The position numbers and the translations under genes were made by a program. Under the pieces are notes generated by a model. That model saw nothing but the letters and a program-made list of their open reading frames with translations. It searched no databases and was not told the origin of the DNA. DNA of 64,000 nt from contig NZ_JACHLK010000002.1 in NCBI RefSeq assembly GCF_014207955.1, positions 744,001 through 808,000 of the forward strand. Reading direction: 5' to 3'. Position 1 is the stretch's first letter, and every line of letters starts with the position of its first letter. This document shows, piece by piece, positions 1 through 9,059 of this stretch. The DNA is from Acidovorax soli. GTDB taxonomy: Bacteria > Pseudomonadota > Gammaproteobacteria > Burkholderiales > Burkholderiaceae_C.

Positions 1-1
1 G

Positions 2-295
2 CTGACCGGCACCGCGCGCATCGCCCACGAGGCGCAGGTGACCGCGGCCAACGACCTGCGCGGGCGCGACCACGAGCGCCGCCTGCGCGATCTGGCCAAC
101 CGCCGCAAGGCGCTGGACGCCCAGATCGCAGCACTCAATGCCGAAGCACTGGAGCGCGCCGGCGAGGTGGAGTTCGCCATCGAACGCGAGAAGATGGAGG
201 CCCGGGGCGTGCAGGAGCGCGCCCGCAGCATCGCGGCCCGGCGCGGCAGCAACGGCAGCCGGCCTGCCAGCAAACCTGCAGCACGCAAAGGCTGA
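2..295 (+). CDS. kaiC: KaiC-like clock ATPase, C-terminal end (partial)
   Basis: Only the last 97 residues are inside the window; the reading frame is open to the left edge. The visible part starts with [12 protein letters not shown], which resembles the end of the second KaiC ATPase lobe, followed by a charged, helical, Arg/Glu-rich tail (residues about 15-80 of the fragment) as seen in proteobacterial KaiC proteins. KaiC is a RecA-fold autokinase/ATPase that forms hexamers. The identification rests on this tail plus two KaiB-type genes directly downstream. The walker motifs and phosphorylation sites lie outside the window, so activity cannot be judged. Confidence 0.8.
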   Translation: MTGTARIAHEAQVTAANDLRGRDHERRLRDLANRRKALDAQIAALNAEALERAGEVEFAIEREKMEARGVQERARSIAARRGSNGSRPASKPAARKG

Positions 296-300
296 TTTCC

Positions 301-627
301 ATGGCAACCCCAAGCCCCCTGCACGACCAGCCATCCGGCACCGCCATGAAGCCTGAATGGCAACTGCGGCTTTACGTGGCCGGTTCGACCCCGCGCTCCA
401 GCGCCGCGCTGGAGAACCTCAAGCGCCTGTGCGAGACGCACCTGGCCGGGCGCTACAGCATCGAGGTGGTGGACCTGCTGGTGAACCCGCAGCTGGCGGC
501 CGGCGACCAGATCCTGGCCGTGCCCACCCTGGTGCGCAAGTTCCCCGAGCCGATCCGCAAGATCATCGGCGACCTGTCGAACGAGGAGCGCGTGCTCGTG
601 GGCCTCGACGTGAAGCCCCTGCGCTGA
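301..627 (+). CDS. kaiB: KaiB family protein (first copy)
   Basis: The 108-residue product has the full KaiB thioredoxin-like fold signature: [12 protein letters not shown] near residue 23, a central [20 protein letters not shown] stretch and [15 protein letters not shown] at the end. KaiB binds the KaiC ring. The start at 301 is preceded by AAAGG 10 bases upstream and lies five bases after the kaiC stop; an internal ATG at 346 would remove a non-conserved 15-residue extension. It is translated as part of the kaiC-kaiB-kaiB-kinase operon. Confidence 0.93.
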   Translation: MATPSPLHDQPSGTAMKPEWQLRLYVAGSTPRSSAALENLKRLCETHLAGRYSIEVVDLLVNPQLAAGDQILAVPTLVRKFPEPIRKIIGDLSNEERVLVGLDVKPLR

Positions 628-633
628 CCTTTC

Positions 634-975
634 ATGGCCCGCACCGACGCCCTGAACACGCACCACGCCCCGCCCGCCGGTGCCTCGCACGAGCAGCATT
701 TCCGGCTCTACGTGAGCACGACCTCGCCGATCTCGCTGCGCGCCATCGCCAATGCGCGCCGCATCCTGCAGGAGGCCTACCCCGGCGCGCACCGGCTCAC
801 GGTGCTCAACATCGCCGAGCATGTGGCGCTGGCACGCACCGACCAGATCATCGTCTCTCCCACGCTGCTGCGCCTGGCACCCTTGCCGCAGCGCCGCTTC
901 ATCGGCGACCTGTCGGACCTGAACCGGCTGCGCCGCGCCCTGGGCATGCAGCTGCCGCAGGAGGCCAGCCCATGA
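634..975 (+). CDS. KaiB-like protein (second, divergent copy)
   Basis: This 113-residue protein starts six bases after the first kaiB. It keeps the KaiB frame (FRLYVSTTSP near residue 23, DQIIVSPTLLRL, FIGDLSDLNRL) but differs at many positions of the canonical surface: the NPQLA segment is replaced by HVALA and the C-terminal helix ends RRALGMQ. It probably is a paralogue with another partner, perhaps the kinase that follows, rather than a simple duplicate. Its stop codon overlaps the kinase start (ATGA at 972-975), so the two are translationally coupled. Confidence 0.88.
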   Translation: MARTDALNTHHAPPAGASHEQHFRLYVSTTSPISLRAIANARRILQEAYPGAHRLTVLNIAEHVALARTDQIIVSPTLLRLAPLPQRRFIGDLSDLNRLRRALGMQLPQEASP

Positions 976-3284
976 CGGCCGACGACTACGACGCCGCACC
1001 CGGCCTGGGACACAGCGCCACCAGCCTGGCGGCCGAGAACGCCGAGCTGAGGCTGCGCGTGCAGGAGCTGGAAGAAACCCTGCACGCCATCCACACCGGC
1101 GACGTGGATGCGCTGGTCGTCAACGATGCCATCTACACGCTGGAAAGCGCGCACGCAGCCACCGAGAAGCTGCGCCAGGACGTGCTGGGCCAGATGGAGG
1201 ATGCCGTCTTCGCCTTCGACCGCGATGGCCTGGTGATGTACATCAACGCCGCCGCCGAGCGGCTCTACGGCGTGCGCGCCTCCGACGTGCTGGGCCAGCC
1301 CCGGCAGTTCATCTTCACCGAGATGCCGGGCAGCGGCGCGCAGAGCGCGGTGCCGGCGGACCCGGGCGCCTTGTCCACCCTGGGCACGGTGCACCGCATG
1401 AACAGCGGGCGGCTGATCGACGTGGAGGCCGTGGTCTCCCCCCTGCTCGGCCCGCTGGGCCAGCCCCTGGGTTCGCTGGCCGTGGTGCGCGACGTCACCC
1501 AGCGCAGGCGCGCCGAGCACTGGCGCAACATGCTGGCCCGCCTGCCCGAACGGCTGCGCGAGGTGGGCGAGTTGCCCGCCATCGCGGCCGAAGGCGCGCG
1601 CCTGCTGGGCGAGACGCTGCGCGTGGACCGCGCCTGCTACGCGAGCATCGATGCCACGGGCGAGCTGTGCACCATCGAGCAGGACTGGAGCGCCCATGGC
1701 CTGGCCACGCTGGCAGGCACCTGGCGCCTGGGCGATCTGGCCTCTTTCTCCGACACCCTGTGGCGTGGCGAGCCCCTGGTGGTGAGCGACACCGGGGCCA
1801 CGCCGGCGCACACCCCGCAGGGCACGCTTGACACCCAGGGGGTCGGTGCCCTGCTCAGCGTGCCGCTGATCGAGCAGGGCCAGCTCGTGGCCATGGCGCT
1901 GCTGCACCATGGCGGCGCGCGGGCTTGGGCGCCCGAGGAGATCGACCTCGTGCGCGAGTTTGCCGAGCGCATCCGCTCCGTCTCCGAGCGCGTGCGCAGT
2001 GCCAATGCACTGGCGCTCAGCGAGGCCCGGCTGCGCGACGTGAACGAGAACCTGGAGGCCGCCGTGGCCGCCCGCACGGGCGAGCTGATGGCGGTGGAGG
2101 AAGCGCTGCGCCAGTCGCAGAAGATGGAGGCCGTGGGCCAACTCACGGGCGGCATCGCGCACGACTTCAACAACCTGCTGGGCGCCGTGAGCGCCAGCCT
2201 GCAGGTGCTCAAGGTGCGCATGCAGCAAGGCAAGCTCGAACAGGCCGAGCGCTATATCGCCATGGGCCAGGACTCGGTGCGGCGCGCCGCGGCCCTCACC
2301 CAGCGCCTGCTGGCATTTGCCCGGCGCCAGACACTCGACCCCAAGGCCACCGACCTGAACCAGCTGGTGGCCGGGCTCGAAGAACTGGTGCGGCGCAGCG
2401 TGGGGCCGGACGTGCAGGTCGAGTGCACGCAGGCCCCGGGCCTGTGGACCACCCGGGTGGACCCCTCGCAGCTGGAGAACTCGCTGCTCAACCTGTGCAT
2501 CAACGCGCGCGATGCCATGCTGCCCGGCGGGGGGCGCCTGTCCATCGCCACGGCCAACATCGCGGCCCGCGACAATGCGGTGCGCGGCCAGGGCCTGCCG
2601 GCCGCCGACTATGTGTGCCTGTCGGTCACCGACACCGGCTCGGGCATGCCGGCCGAGCTGATCGAACAGATCTTCGACCCCTTCTTCACCACCAAGCCCA
2701 CCGGCCAGGGCACGGGCCTGGGCCTGTCCATGGTGTACGGTTTCGTGCGCCAGTCGGGCGGACACGTGCGCGTGCAGTCCGAGGTGGGCGCGGGCACCAC
2801 CATGCGCCTGTACCTGCCGCGCCACGATGGCCAGGTGCAGGAGGATGCGGCCGAAGGCCCCGCCGACACCGTGCAGCCTGGCGAAGGCGAGACCATCCTG
2901 GTGGTGGAGGACGAGGGCACCATCCGCACCCTGACCGTGGAGGTGCTCAAGGACGCTGGCTACACCGTGGTCGAGGCCCACGACGGCCCGAGCGCCCTGC
3001 GCACGCTGGCCGCCATGCGCCGCGTGGACCTGCTGCTCACCGATGTGGGCCTGCCCGGCGGCCTCAACGGCCGCCAGGTGGCCGACGCAGCGCGGCAGGA
3101 CCGGCCGGAACTCAAGGTGCTGTTCATCACCGGCTTCGCCCAGAACGCCGCCGTGGGCAACGGCCTGCTCGATGCAGGCATGGAAGTCATGACCAAGCCC
3201 TTCGAGCTCACCTCCCTGGCGCGCAAGGTGCGCGACATGATGGACGGCCAGACCGAACGCACGCGGCCTGCCGTGCCGCAATAG
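972..3284 (+). CDS. Hybrid sensor histidine kinase (PAS-GAF-HisKA-HATPase-REC)
   Basis: A 770-residue soluble hybrid kinase. An N-terminal coiled coil (about 18-45) leads to a PAS domain (about 65-180), a GAF domain (about 195-335), a second helical linker, the phospho-accepting H-box (LTGGIAHDFN, His397), the N-box (NLCINARDAM, near 507-516), G-boxes DTGSGMP (554-560) and GTGLGLS, and a C-terminal receiver domain with phospho-acceptor Asp691 (LLLTDVG). No membrane segment is seen, so it senses a cytoplasmic signal. The ATGA overlap with the second kaiB gene links it to the Kai proteins; in cyanobacteria KaiBC signals through the different kinase SasA. The kaiC-kaiB-kaiB-kinase order suggests this is the output or input kinase of the locus (inference). 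Confidence 0.92.
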   Translation: MTADDYDAAPGLGHSATSLAAENAELRLRVQELEETLHAIHTGDVDALVVNDAIYTLESAHAATEKLRQDVLGQMEDAVFAFDRDGLVMYINAAAERLYGVRASDVLGQPRQFIFTEMPGSGAQSAVPADPGALSTLGTVHRMNSGRLIDVEAVVSPLLGPLGQPLGSLAVVRDVTQRRRAEHWRNMLARLPERLREVGELPAIAAEGARLLGETLRVDRACYASIDATGELCTIEQDWSAHGLATLAGTWRLGDLASFSDTLWRGEPLVVSDTGATPAHTPQGTLDTQGVGALLSVPLIEQGQLVAMALLHHGGARAWAPEEIDLVREFAERIRSVSERVRSANALALSEARLRDVNENLEAAVAARTGELMAVEEALRQSQKMEAVGQLTGGIAHDFNNLLGAVSASLQVLKVRMQQGKLEQAERYIAMGQDSVRRAAALTQRLLAFARRQTLDPKATDLNQLVAGLEELVRRSVGPDVQVECTQAPGLWTTRVDPSQLENSLLNLCINARDAMLPGGGRLSIATANIAARDNAVRGQGLPAADYVCLSVTDTGSGMPAELIEQIFDPFFTTKPTGQGTGLGLSMVYGFVRQSGGHVRVQSEVGAGTTMRLYLPRHDGQVQEDAAEGPADTVQPGEGETILVVEDEGTIRTLTVEVLKDAGYTVVEAHDGPSALRTLAAMRRVDLLLTDVGLPGGLNGRQVADAARQDRPELKVLFITGFAQNAAVGNGLLDAGMEVMTKPFELTSLARKVRDMMDGQTERTRPAVPQ

Positions 3285-3303
3285 ACCAGGGCCTGTTCAG
3301 TCC

Positions 3304-3552
3304 CTACTCAGAGGAGTCGGCAGACCCCACCGTTGCCAGCGCCGTGGCCGGCGCGGCCTGCGCCTGCACCCCTGGGGTCTGGGCGCGCCAGAAACCCGGC
3401 TCCATGCTGTTGGCCAGCACCAGGGCCAGCACCACCAGGGCACCCGCCACCTCCGCATACAGAAGACCGCGGCTCTCCCAGGGCGAGACGGGCTGCGGGA
3501 ATTCGCCGGCAGGACGGCGGACGGAAGTGGCGGGCGGGGGTTGGGTGGTCAC
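3304..3552 (-). CDS. Small single-pass membrane protein, unknown
   Basis: An 82-residue product read from a GTG codon with GAGGAG nine bases upstream. It has a proline-rich N-terminus, one hydrophobic helix (about residues 32-48, EVAGALVVLALVLANSM) and an Ala/Gln-rich C-terminus. It is convergent with the kinase gene and its stop lies only 20 bases from the kinase stop. No family was recognised. The membrane prediction is visible directly; the function is unknown. Confidence 0.6.
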   Translation of the reverse strand: MTTQPPPATSVRRPAGEFPQPVSPWESRGLLYAEVAGALVVLALVLANSMEPGFWRAQTPGVQAQAAPATALATVGSADSSE

Positions 3553-3756
3553 GGCATGCTCCTCAAGGTGGGTGCCTGAAGGTACCCGGTGGCAGGCTCC
3601 GAGCTTGTCGGACAGCACCTCCAAGCGGTGTCGTTCCCGCCAAAAAGCGAACGGTGGGCGGCGCTCCACCATTTGCACTATGGATCGGACCGCGGTCCTC
3701 CTGTACAAGCCTGGGCAGCAATCGCCCCTTTTTTGAAATCCCACAGGAGAAGACAC

Positions 3757-5097
3757 ATGGGACTGGCAGCAGACGATTTCTTCGCGGCGGCCGAGCATGT
3801 GGTCAAGCTGGTGCAGGCCGATGGGCTGGACCAGCGGCGCTACAGCGATGTGCTGGACAGCAGCGGGCACCAGTATGTCGACCTGGTGATGGAGGGCGGC
3901 GGCGTGCTGGGCATCGCCTTTGCGGGCTACATCCACGTCCTCGAGAAGGCGGGACTGCGCTTCGTGGGCCTGGGTGGCGCCTCGGCGGGCTCCATCACCG
4001 CCCTGGTGTTGGCAGCCATCGGCACGCCCGCCCAGGCCAAGGCCGAGCGGCTGGTGCAGATGCTGGCCGACATTCCCATGGTGGACTTCATGGATGGCAA
4101 GGAAGACGGCGACAAGGATGCGCAGGACTTCATCCGTGCCATGCTCAAACGGCCCGGGATCGGCAAGGGCTTCTGGACGGGCATGCAGGTGCTGGACAAC
4201 CTCCAGGAAATACAGGGGCTGAACCGGGGTGACCGCTTCCACGCATGGCTGGTCTCCACCCTGGCCGAAGCCGGCATTCGCACGACCGCTGAGCTCAGGC
4301 AGCGCATGGCCACCACCCCCGAGGGCTGGCACCTGCGAGCCGGCAGCCCGCAGCGTGCATCCCAGCTGGAAAATCAGCCCGAGCTGGCACCGCTGAGCCC
4401 GTCCAGCGACTACCTGTGCATTGTGACGGCCGACATCGCCACCGAGACCAAGGTCGAGTTTCCGCGCATGGCCGACCTCTACTGGGACGCACCGGACGCG
4501 GTGAACCCGGCCGATTTCGTGCGCTGCTCGATGTCGATCCCCGTGTTCTTCAAGCCCTACAAGCTGCCGCTGCGGATCCGGAACCCGGCGCACCTCACCC
4601 TGTGGCGGGAAAAGGCGGGCATGAACGACCGCGACCTGGACCCGGGCCGCAAGCCGCCCTTCCCTCCGGCACAGGCCTGCTTCATCGATGGCGGCGTGCT
4701 GTCCAACTTTCCCATCGATGCATTCCACAACACCCGCAAGGTGCCGACACGCCCCACCTTCGGCGTGAAACTGCAGTGGGACGACCGCAGCCATGCGATC
4801 GACAAGCTGTCCAAGCTGGTCACGCAGACCTTCAACTCGGCGCGCCATTGCCTGGACTATGAGTTCCTGCGCAAGAACCCCGACTTCAAGCAACTGGTCA
4901 CCTACATCGACACGGCCGACCACGACTGGTTGAATTTCGAGATGGGCCCGGCCGACAAGCACGACCTGTTCCGGCGCGGCGCCGAAGCGGCCTACAGCTT
5001 TCTCGCGAAGTTCGATTGGGACGCCTACAAGAACACCCGCGAGCACCTGGTAGGCGCCTACAAGCAGGCCTGGCCGGGCGAGACGCCGGGCCGGTAG
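3757..5097 (+). CDS. Patatin-like phospholipase
   Basis: This 446-residue protein has the patatin serine-lipase motifs: oxyanion glycines in VMEGGGVLGIAFAG (about 44-57), the nucleophile elbow GGASAGS with Ser76, and the catalytic Asp in FIDGGVLSNFP (Asp311). It should hydrolyse acyl esters of lipids using a Ser-Asp dyad. The start was chosen at 3757 because AGGAGA lies 9 bases upstream and the conserved region begins soon after. There is no signal peptide, so it is probably cytoplasmic or delivered by another route. It stands alone, with 204 bases of non-coding DNA before it. Confidence 0.92.
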   Translation: MGLAADDFFAAAEHVVKLVQADGLDQRRYSDVLDSSGHQYVDLVMEGGGVLGIAFAGYIHVLEKAGLRFVGLGGASAGSITALVLAAIGTPAQAKAERLVQMLADIPMVDFMDGKEDGDKDAQDFIRAMLKRPGIGKGFWTGMQVLDNLQEIQGLNRGDRFHAWLVSTLAEAGIRTTAELRQRMATTPEGWHLRAGSPQRASQLENQPELAPLSPSSDYLCIVTADIATETKVEFPRMADLYWDAPDAVNPADFVRCSMSIPVFFKPYKLPLRIRNPAHLTLWREKAGMNDRDLDPGRKPPFPPAQACFIDGGVLSNFPIDAFHNTRKVPTRPTFGVKLQWDDRSHAIDKLSKLVTQTFNSARHCLDYEFLRKNPDFKQLVTYIDTADHDWLNFEMGPADKHDLFRRGAEAAYSFLAKFDWDAYKNTREHLVGAYKQAWPGETPGR

Positions 5098-5141
5098 GCG
5101 CGCGCCCACCAGGCCACCGGCGCCTGGACGGCCGCTCTGCG

Positions 5142-6080
5142 TCAATCCACCTGCCGCACGCCGCGGCAGGCCGGGAAGCTGGAGCAGCCCCAGAAGGCAC
5201 CGCCGGCATTGCTGCCGGTGCGCGCGATGCGGCGCACCATGCCGTTGCCGCACTTGGGGCAGCCGGGTTGAGCAGGTGCAGTGGCGGGCGCAGGGGCGCC
5301 CGCCGCAGCGGGCATGGCGGGCCGGGCCGGGGCCGCTGCCGGTGCGGCGACCGGCGCGTGGTGCACCCCGCCATGGGCCGCGATGACCGCCGCCACGGCC
5401 GAGCGCGACTGCTGGGCCTGCTGCAGCATGGCCAGCAGCCGCGGCCCGTCCACCAGCTGCAGGTTGCGCCCCTGGGTGAAGAGCTTGGCCTCGTTGGTGA
5501 AGCGGCCCGAGGTCACCACGAAGCCGCCCGTGGCACCGCGTGCGGCCATCACGCCAAAGAGTTCGCGCACGGTGTCCACACCCACCTTGGATGCCCGCCA
5601 CTGCCTGCACTGCACGAGGAAGGTCTCGCCCCCGCGGGTGAGCACCAGGTCCACCCCGCCATCGGGCCCGCCGCCACCGGTCTCGGTCACCTGAAAGCCC
5701 TGCAGGCGGTAGGCCTCACCCACCAGCATTTCGAACTCGCTCCAGGACATGCCCTCGATGGTGCCTGCGGCCGGGGCATGGGCCACGGCATCCACCAGGG
5801 CCCGGCGCTGGTGGCGCCGCCAGGCCGAGAGGGCAGCGCCCGCCAGGCAGACCACGGGCACCACGTACTGGCCGAGGGTGGCCAGAGCACCCAGCAGTGC
5901 GCCCTGCACCAGCGCGCCCGTCTGGCCGGGGTGGGCTACCACCGGCTGGGCCCAGGCAGCGGCCAGTTGGCTGAGCAACAGGTAGCCCAGCAGCGCCAGC
6001 CCCACGCCGGCCCACCAGGGCAACAGGGCGACGAGGTCCATCACCCCCTCCAGGGGACTGCTTCGGTTGCGCCGTGCCAT
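5142..6080 (-). CDS. Membrane-anchored Mrr-like (restriction endonuclease fold) protein with zinc ribbon
   Basis: The 312-residue product has two hydrophobic segments (about 18-42 and 62-87), an Mrr-cat type domain (about 108-225) and a C-terminal topoisomerase-type zinc ribbon (CPKCGNGM...GCSSFPAC, about 276-307). In Mrr nucleases the active site is Asp followed by Q/E-x-Lys; here Asp144 is present (GGVDLVL) but the next motif reads QCRQW, with Arg159 where catalytic Lys is usual. It may bind DNA without cutting it. Start at 6080 has GAGGGA upstream. Such proteins are common in beta-proteobacteria, often annotated only as restriction endonuclease. Confidence 0.85.
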   Translation of the reverse strand: MARRNRSSPLEGVMDLVALLPWWAGVGLALLGYLLLSQLAAAWAQPVVAHPGQTGALVQGALLGALATLGQYVVPVVCLAGAALSAWRRHQRRALVDAVAHAPAAGTIEGMSWSEFEMLVGEAYRLQGFQVTETGGGGPDGGVDLVLTRGGETFLVQCRQWRASKVGVDTVRELFGVMAARGATGGFVVTSGRFTNEAKLFTQGRNLQLVDGPRLLAMLQQAQQSRSAVAAVIAAHGGVHHAPVAAPAAAPARPAMPAAAGAPAPATAPAQPGCPKCGNGMVRRIARTGSNAGGAFWGCSSFPACRGVRQVD

Positions 6081-6438
6081 GGTCGATTCCCTCGCATTTC
6101 TTGTATGAGCTGCAGGCATTATTCGAAACACGGGTGCCTTTGCCAGCTTTGAATTGCACATGGGGCGACCAGGGCTTCTGGCGGTCATTTTTCGGCGCGC
6201 CAGCCGCCGCAGCACGCGCGGCCCGGCGGAAATCCCGCACCCCTCGCCTTGGCAATAAATGTGGCGGTGTTTTGGGCGGCCCATGGTAGAAGCTGAGGCA
6301 GATATCCCCTTTCGACGGAACCGCGCGGGTTCTGTCAGCGCCGTCTTACAGCACAGGGCTTGGCAGGCGGTTATTTTCGGGGGATGGGGCGTGCGTTTCC
6401 GGGGGCGGAGGCGTGCGCCACCTGACCTGGAGGCTCAC
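6081..6438. other. Divergent intergenic region
   Basis: A 358-base stretch between the divergent Mrr-like gene and the GGDEF-EAL gene. It must hold both promoters, but no convincing -35/-10 pair, operator or small gene was identified by eye. A possible -10-like CAATAAAT lies near 6253-6260. Confidence 0.5.
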
Positions 6439-8661
6439 ATGAAGTGCCCCCCTACCCTGCCGACCGAGGAGGCGCGGCTGCAGGCGCTGGCTGACCATGG
6501 GCTCGAAGACGAACAGGCCTTGCCCAGCCTGGACCCGGTGGTGCGCATTGCCGCCCGCATGTTCGGCATGCCCGTATCGGCCGTGAACATGATCGGCAGC
6601 GACCACGTGTTCTTTGCCGCGAGCACCGGGGTGGGCCAGGTGGACATGGGCCGCGACGTCTCCTTCTGCGCCCATGCGATCGCGCAGGATGGCGTGATGG
6701 TCGTGCCCGACACCTGGCAGGACGAGCGCTTCCACGACAACCCCCTGGTCACCGGCCCCTCCAATGTGCGCTTTTACGCCGGCGTGCCCTTGCGCTCGCC
6801 CGAGGGCCACCCCATGGGCGCGCTGTGCGTGCTCGATGACCGCCCCCACGACGACTTCGGAGAAGAAGACCAGGAACGCCTGCGCGAACTCGCGCGCATG
6901 GCCTCCGACCGGCTGGAGCTGCACCGCATCGAGACCTCGTCCGAGCGCACGCGGCCCTCGTTCGACGAGTATGCGGGCAACTCCACCACGCCGGTCGTCT
7001 GGTTCGACGAGATGCGGCGCATCGTGGCGATCAACACCGCGGCCGCCGCACTGCATGGCTACCACCCGGCCGAATGCGTAGGCCAGCCGCTGGAGCTGCT
7101 GCTGGCCGAAGAGGAGCATGCCACCTTGCGCGAAGGCATTGCGCGTGCGGTGGAGGCGGCCTCGATGCAGGACCTGAAGATCCCCACCGAGGTGTGCGGG
7201 CGGCGCAAGGACTACACGCACTTCCTGCTCGGCATCTCGCTGTTCATCTGGCGCCACAACGGCCGCCTGCGCTTCGAGGCCGTGCTCAAGGACCTCACGA
7301 CCCAGCGGCGCGAAGAGGACGAACTGCGCCGCCAGGCCAGCAGTGACCCGCTGACCGGGCTGGCCAACCGCAGCTGCTTTTACCGCCGCGTGCAGGACGC
7401 CCTGCTCAGCCCCTCGCCGCAGCCTGCAGCCGCCGTGCTGATGCTCGACCTGGACGGTTTCAAGGACGTGAACGACACCCTGGGCCACGCCGTGGGCGAT
7501 GGCATCCTGCAAGAGGTGGCGCGGCGCCTGGCGCGGCTGGCAGGCCATGCCCTGTTCGAGGCGCACCGCAGCCGCGGCCCCATCGCCGCCCGGCTGGGAG
7601 GCGATGAATTCGCCCTGCTGCTGCCCGGCGTGGACGATGTGGAGGCCGCCAACCAGCTGGCCCAGCGCGCCATCGGCGCCATCCACCAGCCCATTGCCAT
7701 CGCCGGCCACGAGGTGCGCGTGGGCGCCAGTTGCGGGGTCTCGGTGGCGCCCTTGCAGGCGCACGAGGCGCTGGAGCTGGTGGGCAATGCCGATCTGGCG
7801 CTGTCGCAGGCCAAGGCCGAGGGGCGCGGGCGCAGCCATGTCTTCGTGCCTGCGCTGCGCATGGCGGCCGTGGCACGGCGGCTGTACGGCATGGAGCTGG
7901 ACCGCGCGGTGGACAACGGCGAGCTGGTGCTCTACTACCAGCCCCAGGTGCTGCTGGAGGACGGCTCGCTCTCGGGCGCAGAGGCCCTGATCCGCTGGCA
8001 GCACCCCCAGCGCGGCCTGCTCGCGCCGGCGGCCTTTTTGCCAGCGCTCGAAGGCGGCCCCCTGGCTGCCCGGGTGGGCTCGTGGATCCTGGACGAAGCC
8101 TGTGCCCAGGCCGCCTACTGGCGCCGCCACGGCGCCCCGGGGCTGCGCATGGGCGTGAACCTCTTTGGCGCACAGTTCCGTGTGGGCGACCTGGCCACCG
8201 AGGTCATGGACATCCTGGCGCGCCATGGCCTGCCGCCCGATGCGCTGGAGCTGGAGGTCACCGAGAACATCGTGCTCGACCACGACGACGTGGTGCCCGA
8301 CATGCTGCGCCGACTGCGCGAACAGGGCGTGGGCATCGCCTTCGACGACTTCGGCACGGGCTATGCCTCGCTGAGCCTGCTGACCACCTACCCGCTCACG
8401 CGCATCAAGATCGACCGCAGCTTCGTGCAAGGCATGCTGGAGTCGCGGCGCGAGGCCTCGGTGGTGCGCGCCATTCTCGACATGGTGCGCAGCTTCGATC
8501 TCCAGGCCACGGCCGAGGGCGTGGAGACCGAGGCCCAGCATGAGCGCCTGCGCAGCGAGCACTGCCACGACGGCCAGGGCTTCCTGTTTGCACGCCCCAT
8601 GCCGGCGCAGCAGTTTGGCGAGACCTACGGTCTTGGCCCCCTGCGCCGGGCCACTGGCTGA
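6439..8661 (+). CDS. c-di-GMP turnover protein, GAF-PAS-GGDEF-EAL
   Basis: A 740-residue cytoplasmic signalling protein. Domain order: GAF (about 20-165), PAS (about 185-295), GGDEF diguanylate cyclase domain with an intact GGDEF motif at 387-391 and LDLDGFKDVND upstream, then an EAL phosphodiesterase domain with EALIRW at 515-520, TENIVLD, DDFGTGYASL and a late AEGVET. Both catalytic signatures look complete, so it could make or degrade c-di-GMP depending on the sensed signal. The ATG at 6439 has TGGAGG eight bases upstream; longer readings upstream lack similarity. Confidence 0.93.
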   Translation: MKCPPTLPTEEARLQALADHGLEDEQALPSLDPVVRIAARMFGMPVSAVNMIGSDHVFFAASTGVGQVDMGRDVSFCAHAIAQDGVMVVPDTWQDERFHDNPLVTGPSNVRFYAGVPLRSPEGHPMGALCVLDDRPHDDFGEEDQERLRELARMASDRLELHRIETSSERTRPSFDEYAGNSTTPVVWFDEMRRIVAINTAAAALHGYHPAECVGQPLELLLAEEEHATLREGIARAVEAASMQDLKIPTEVCGRRKDYTHFLLGISLFIWRHNGRLRFEAVLKDLTTQRREEDELRRQASSDPLTGLANRSCFYRRVQDALLSPSPQPAAAVLMLDLDGFKDVNDTLGHAVGDGILQEVARRLARLAGHALFEAHRSRGPIAARLGGDEFALLLPGVDDVEAANQLAQRAIGAIHQPIAIAGHEVRVGASCGVSVAPLQAHEALELVGNADLALSQAKAEGRGRSHVFVPALRMAAVARRLYGMELDRAVDNGELVLYYQPQVLLEDGSLSGAEALIRWQHPQRGLLAPAAFLPALEGGPLAARVGSWILDEACAQAAYWRRHGAPGLRMGVNLFGAQFRVGDLATEVMDILARHGLPPDALELEVTENIVLDHDDVVPDMLRRLREQGVGIAFDDFGTGYASLSLLTTYPLTRIKIDRSFVQGMLESRREASVVRAILDMVRSFDLQATAEGVETEAQHERLRSEHCHDGQGFLFARPMPAQQFGETYGLGPLRRATG

Positions 8662-8716
8662 CCCAGGCCCGCAGGCCGCGCCATCGCCTGCGGAATTACC
8701 TATTGTTTCAAAGGCT

Positions 8717-8735
8717 AATGAGACACATTCTCATT
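8717..8735. promoter_or_regulatory. Fur box upstream of hemP
   Basis: A 19-base dyad, AATGAGA-CACAT-TCTCATT, with perfect 7-base arms, matches the beta-proteobacterial Fur site. A -10-like TATACT follows at 8744-8749, so the box would cover the -35 region. It lies 69 bases before the hemP start, which fits iron-dependent repression of heme uptake. Confidence 0.82.
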
Positions 8736-8804
8736 TAATGCCCTATACTTCACCCATACCGCAGAACAGCACCACGCCTACCAACCAACCCAAGCCTGCA
8801 CACC

Positions 8805-9059
8805 ATGTCGACACTCGCAATGCCCCGCCCCGTCCTTCGACTGCAACGCCCCGTGGCGCAGCGCGCGTCGGCCGCTGCCGACCAGGCAACGGCAGCGGTG
8901 GTGGCCCCGGCACCGGCCGAGTCGACTGCCGCAGGCTTGCTGCGCAGCATCAACAGCGCCACCATGCTCGGCACGGCCAAGGTCGTGAACATCCTGCACA
9001 ACGGCTCGGTCTACCAGCTCAAGACCACCAAGCTCGGAAAGCTGATTCTGACGAAATAG
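8805..9059 (+). CDS. hemP: Hemin uptake protein HemP
   Basis: The 84-residue product ends in the HemP signature, VVNILHNGSVYQLKTTKLGKLILTK-type (last 25 residues), preceded by an Ala-rich variable N-terminus. HemP is a small cytoplasmic protein, normally encoded upstream of heme receptor/transport genes, and can act as a transcriptional activator of heme uptake. Its Fur box supports the call. Unusually, no TonB receptor or hmu gene follows; a T-run hairpin comes just after the stop. An alternative ATG at 8820 is possible. Confidence 0.88.
   Translation: MSTLAMPRPVLRLQRPVAQRASAAADQATAAVVAPAPAESTAAGLLRSINSATMLGTAKVVNILHNGSVYQLKTTKLGKLILTK

Noticed and set aside
777..3281. An 834-codon open frame on the minus strand opposite the histidine kinase
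   Set aside because: It is His/Ala/Gly-rich antisense of a GC-rich gene with no domain; the plus frame has complete kinase and receiver motifs.
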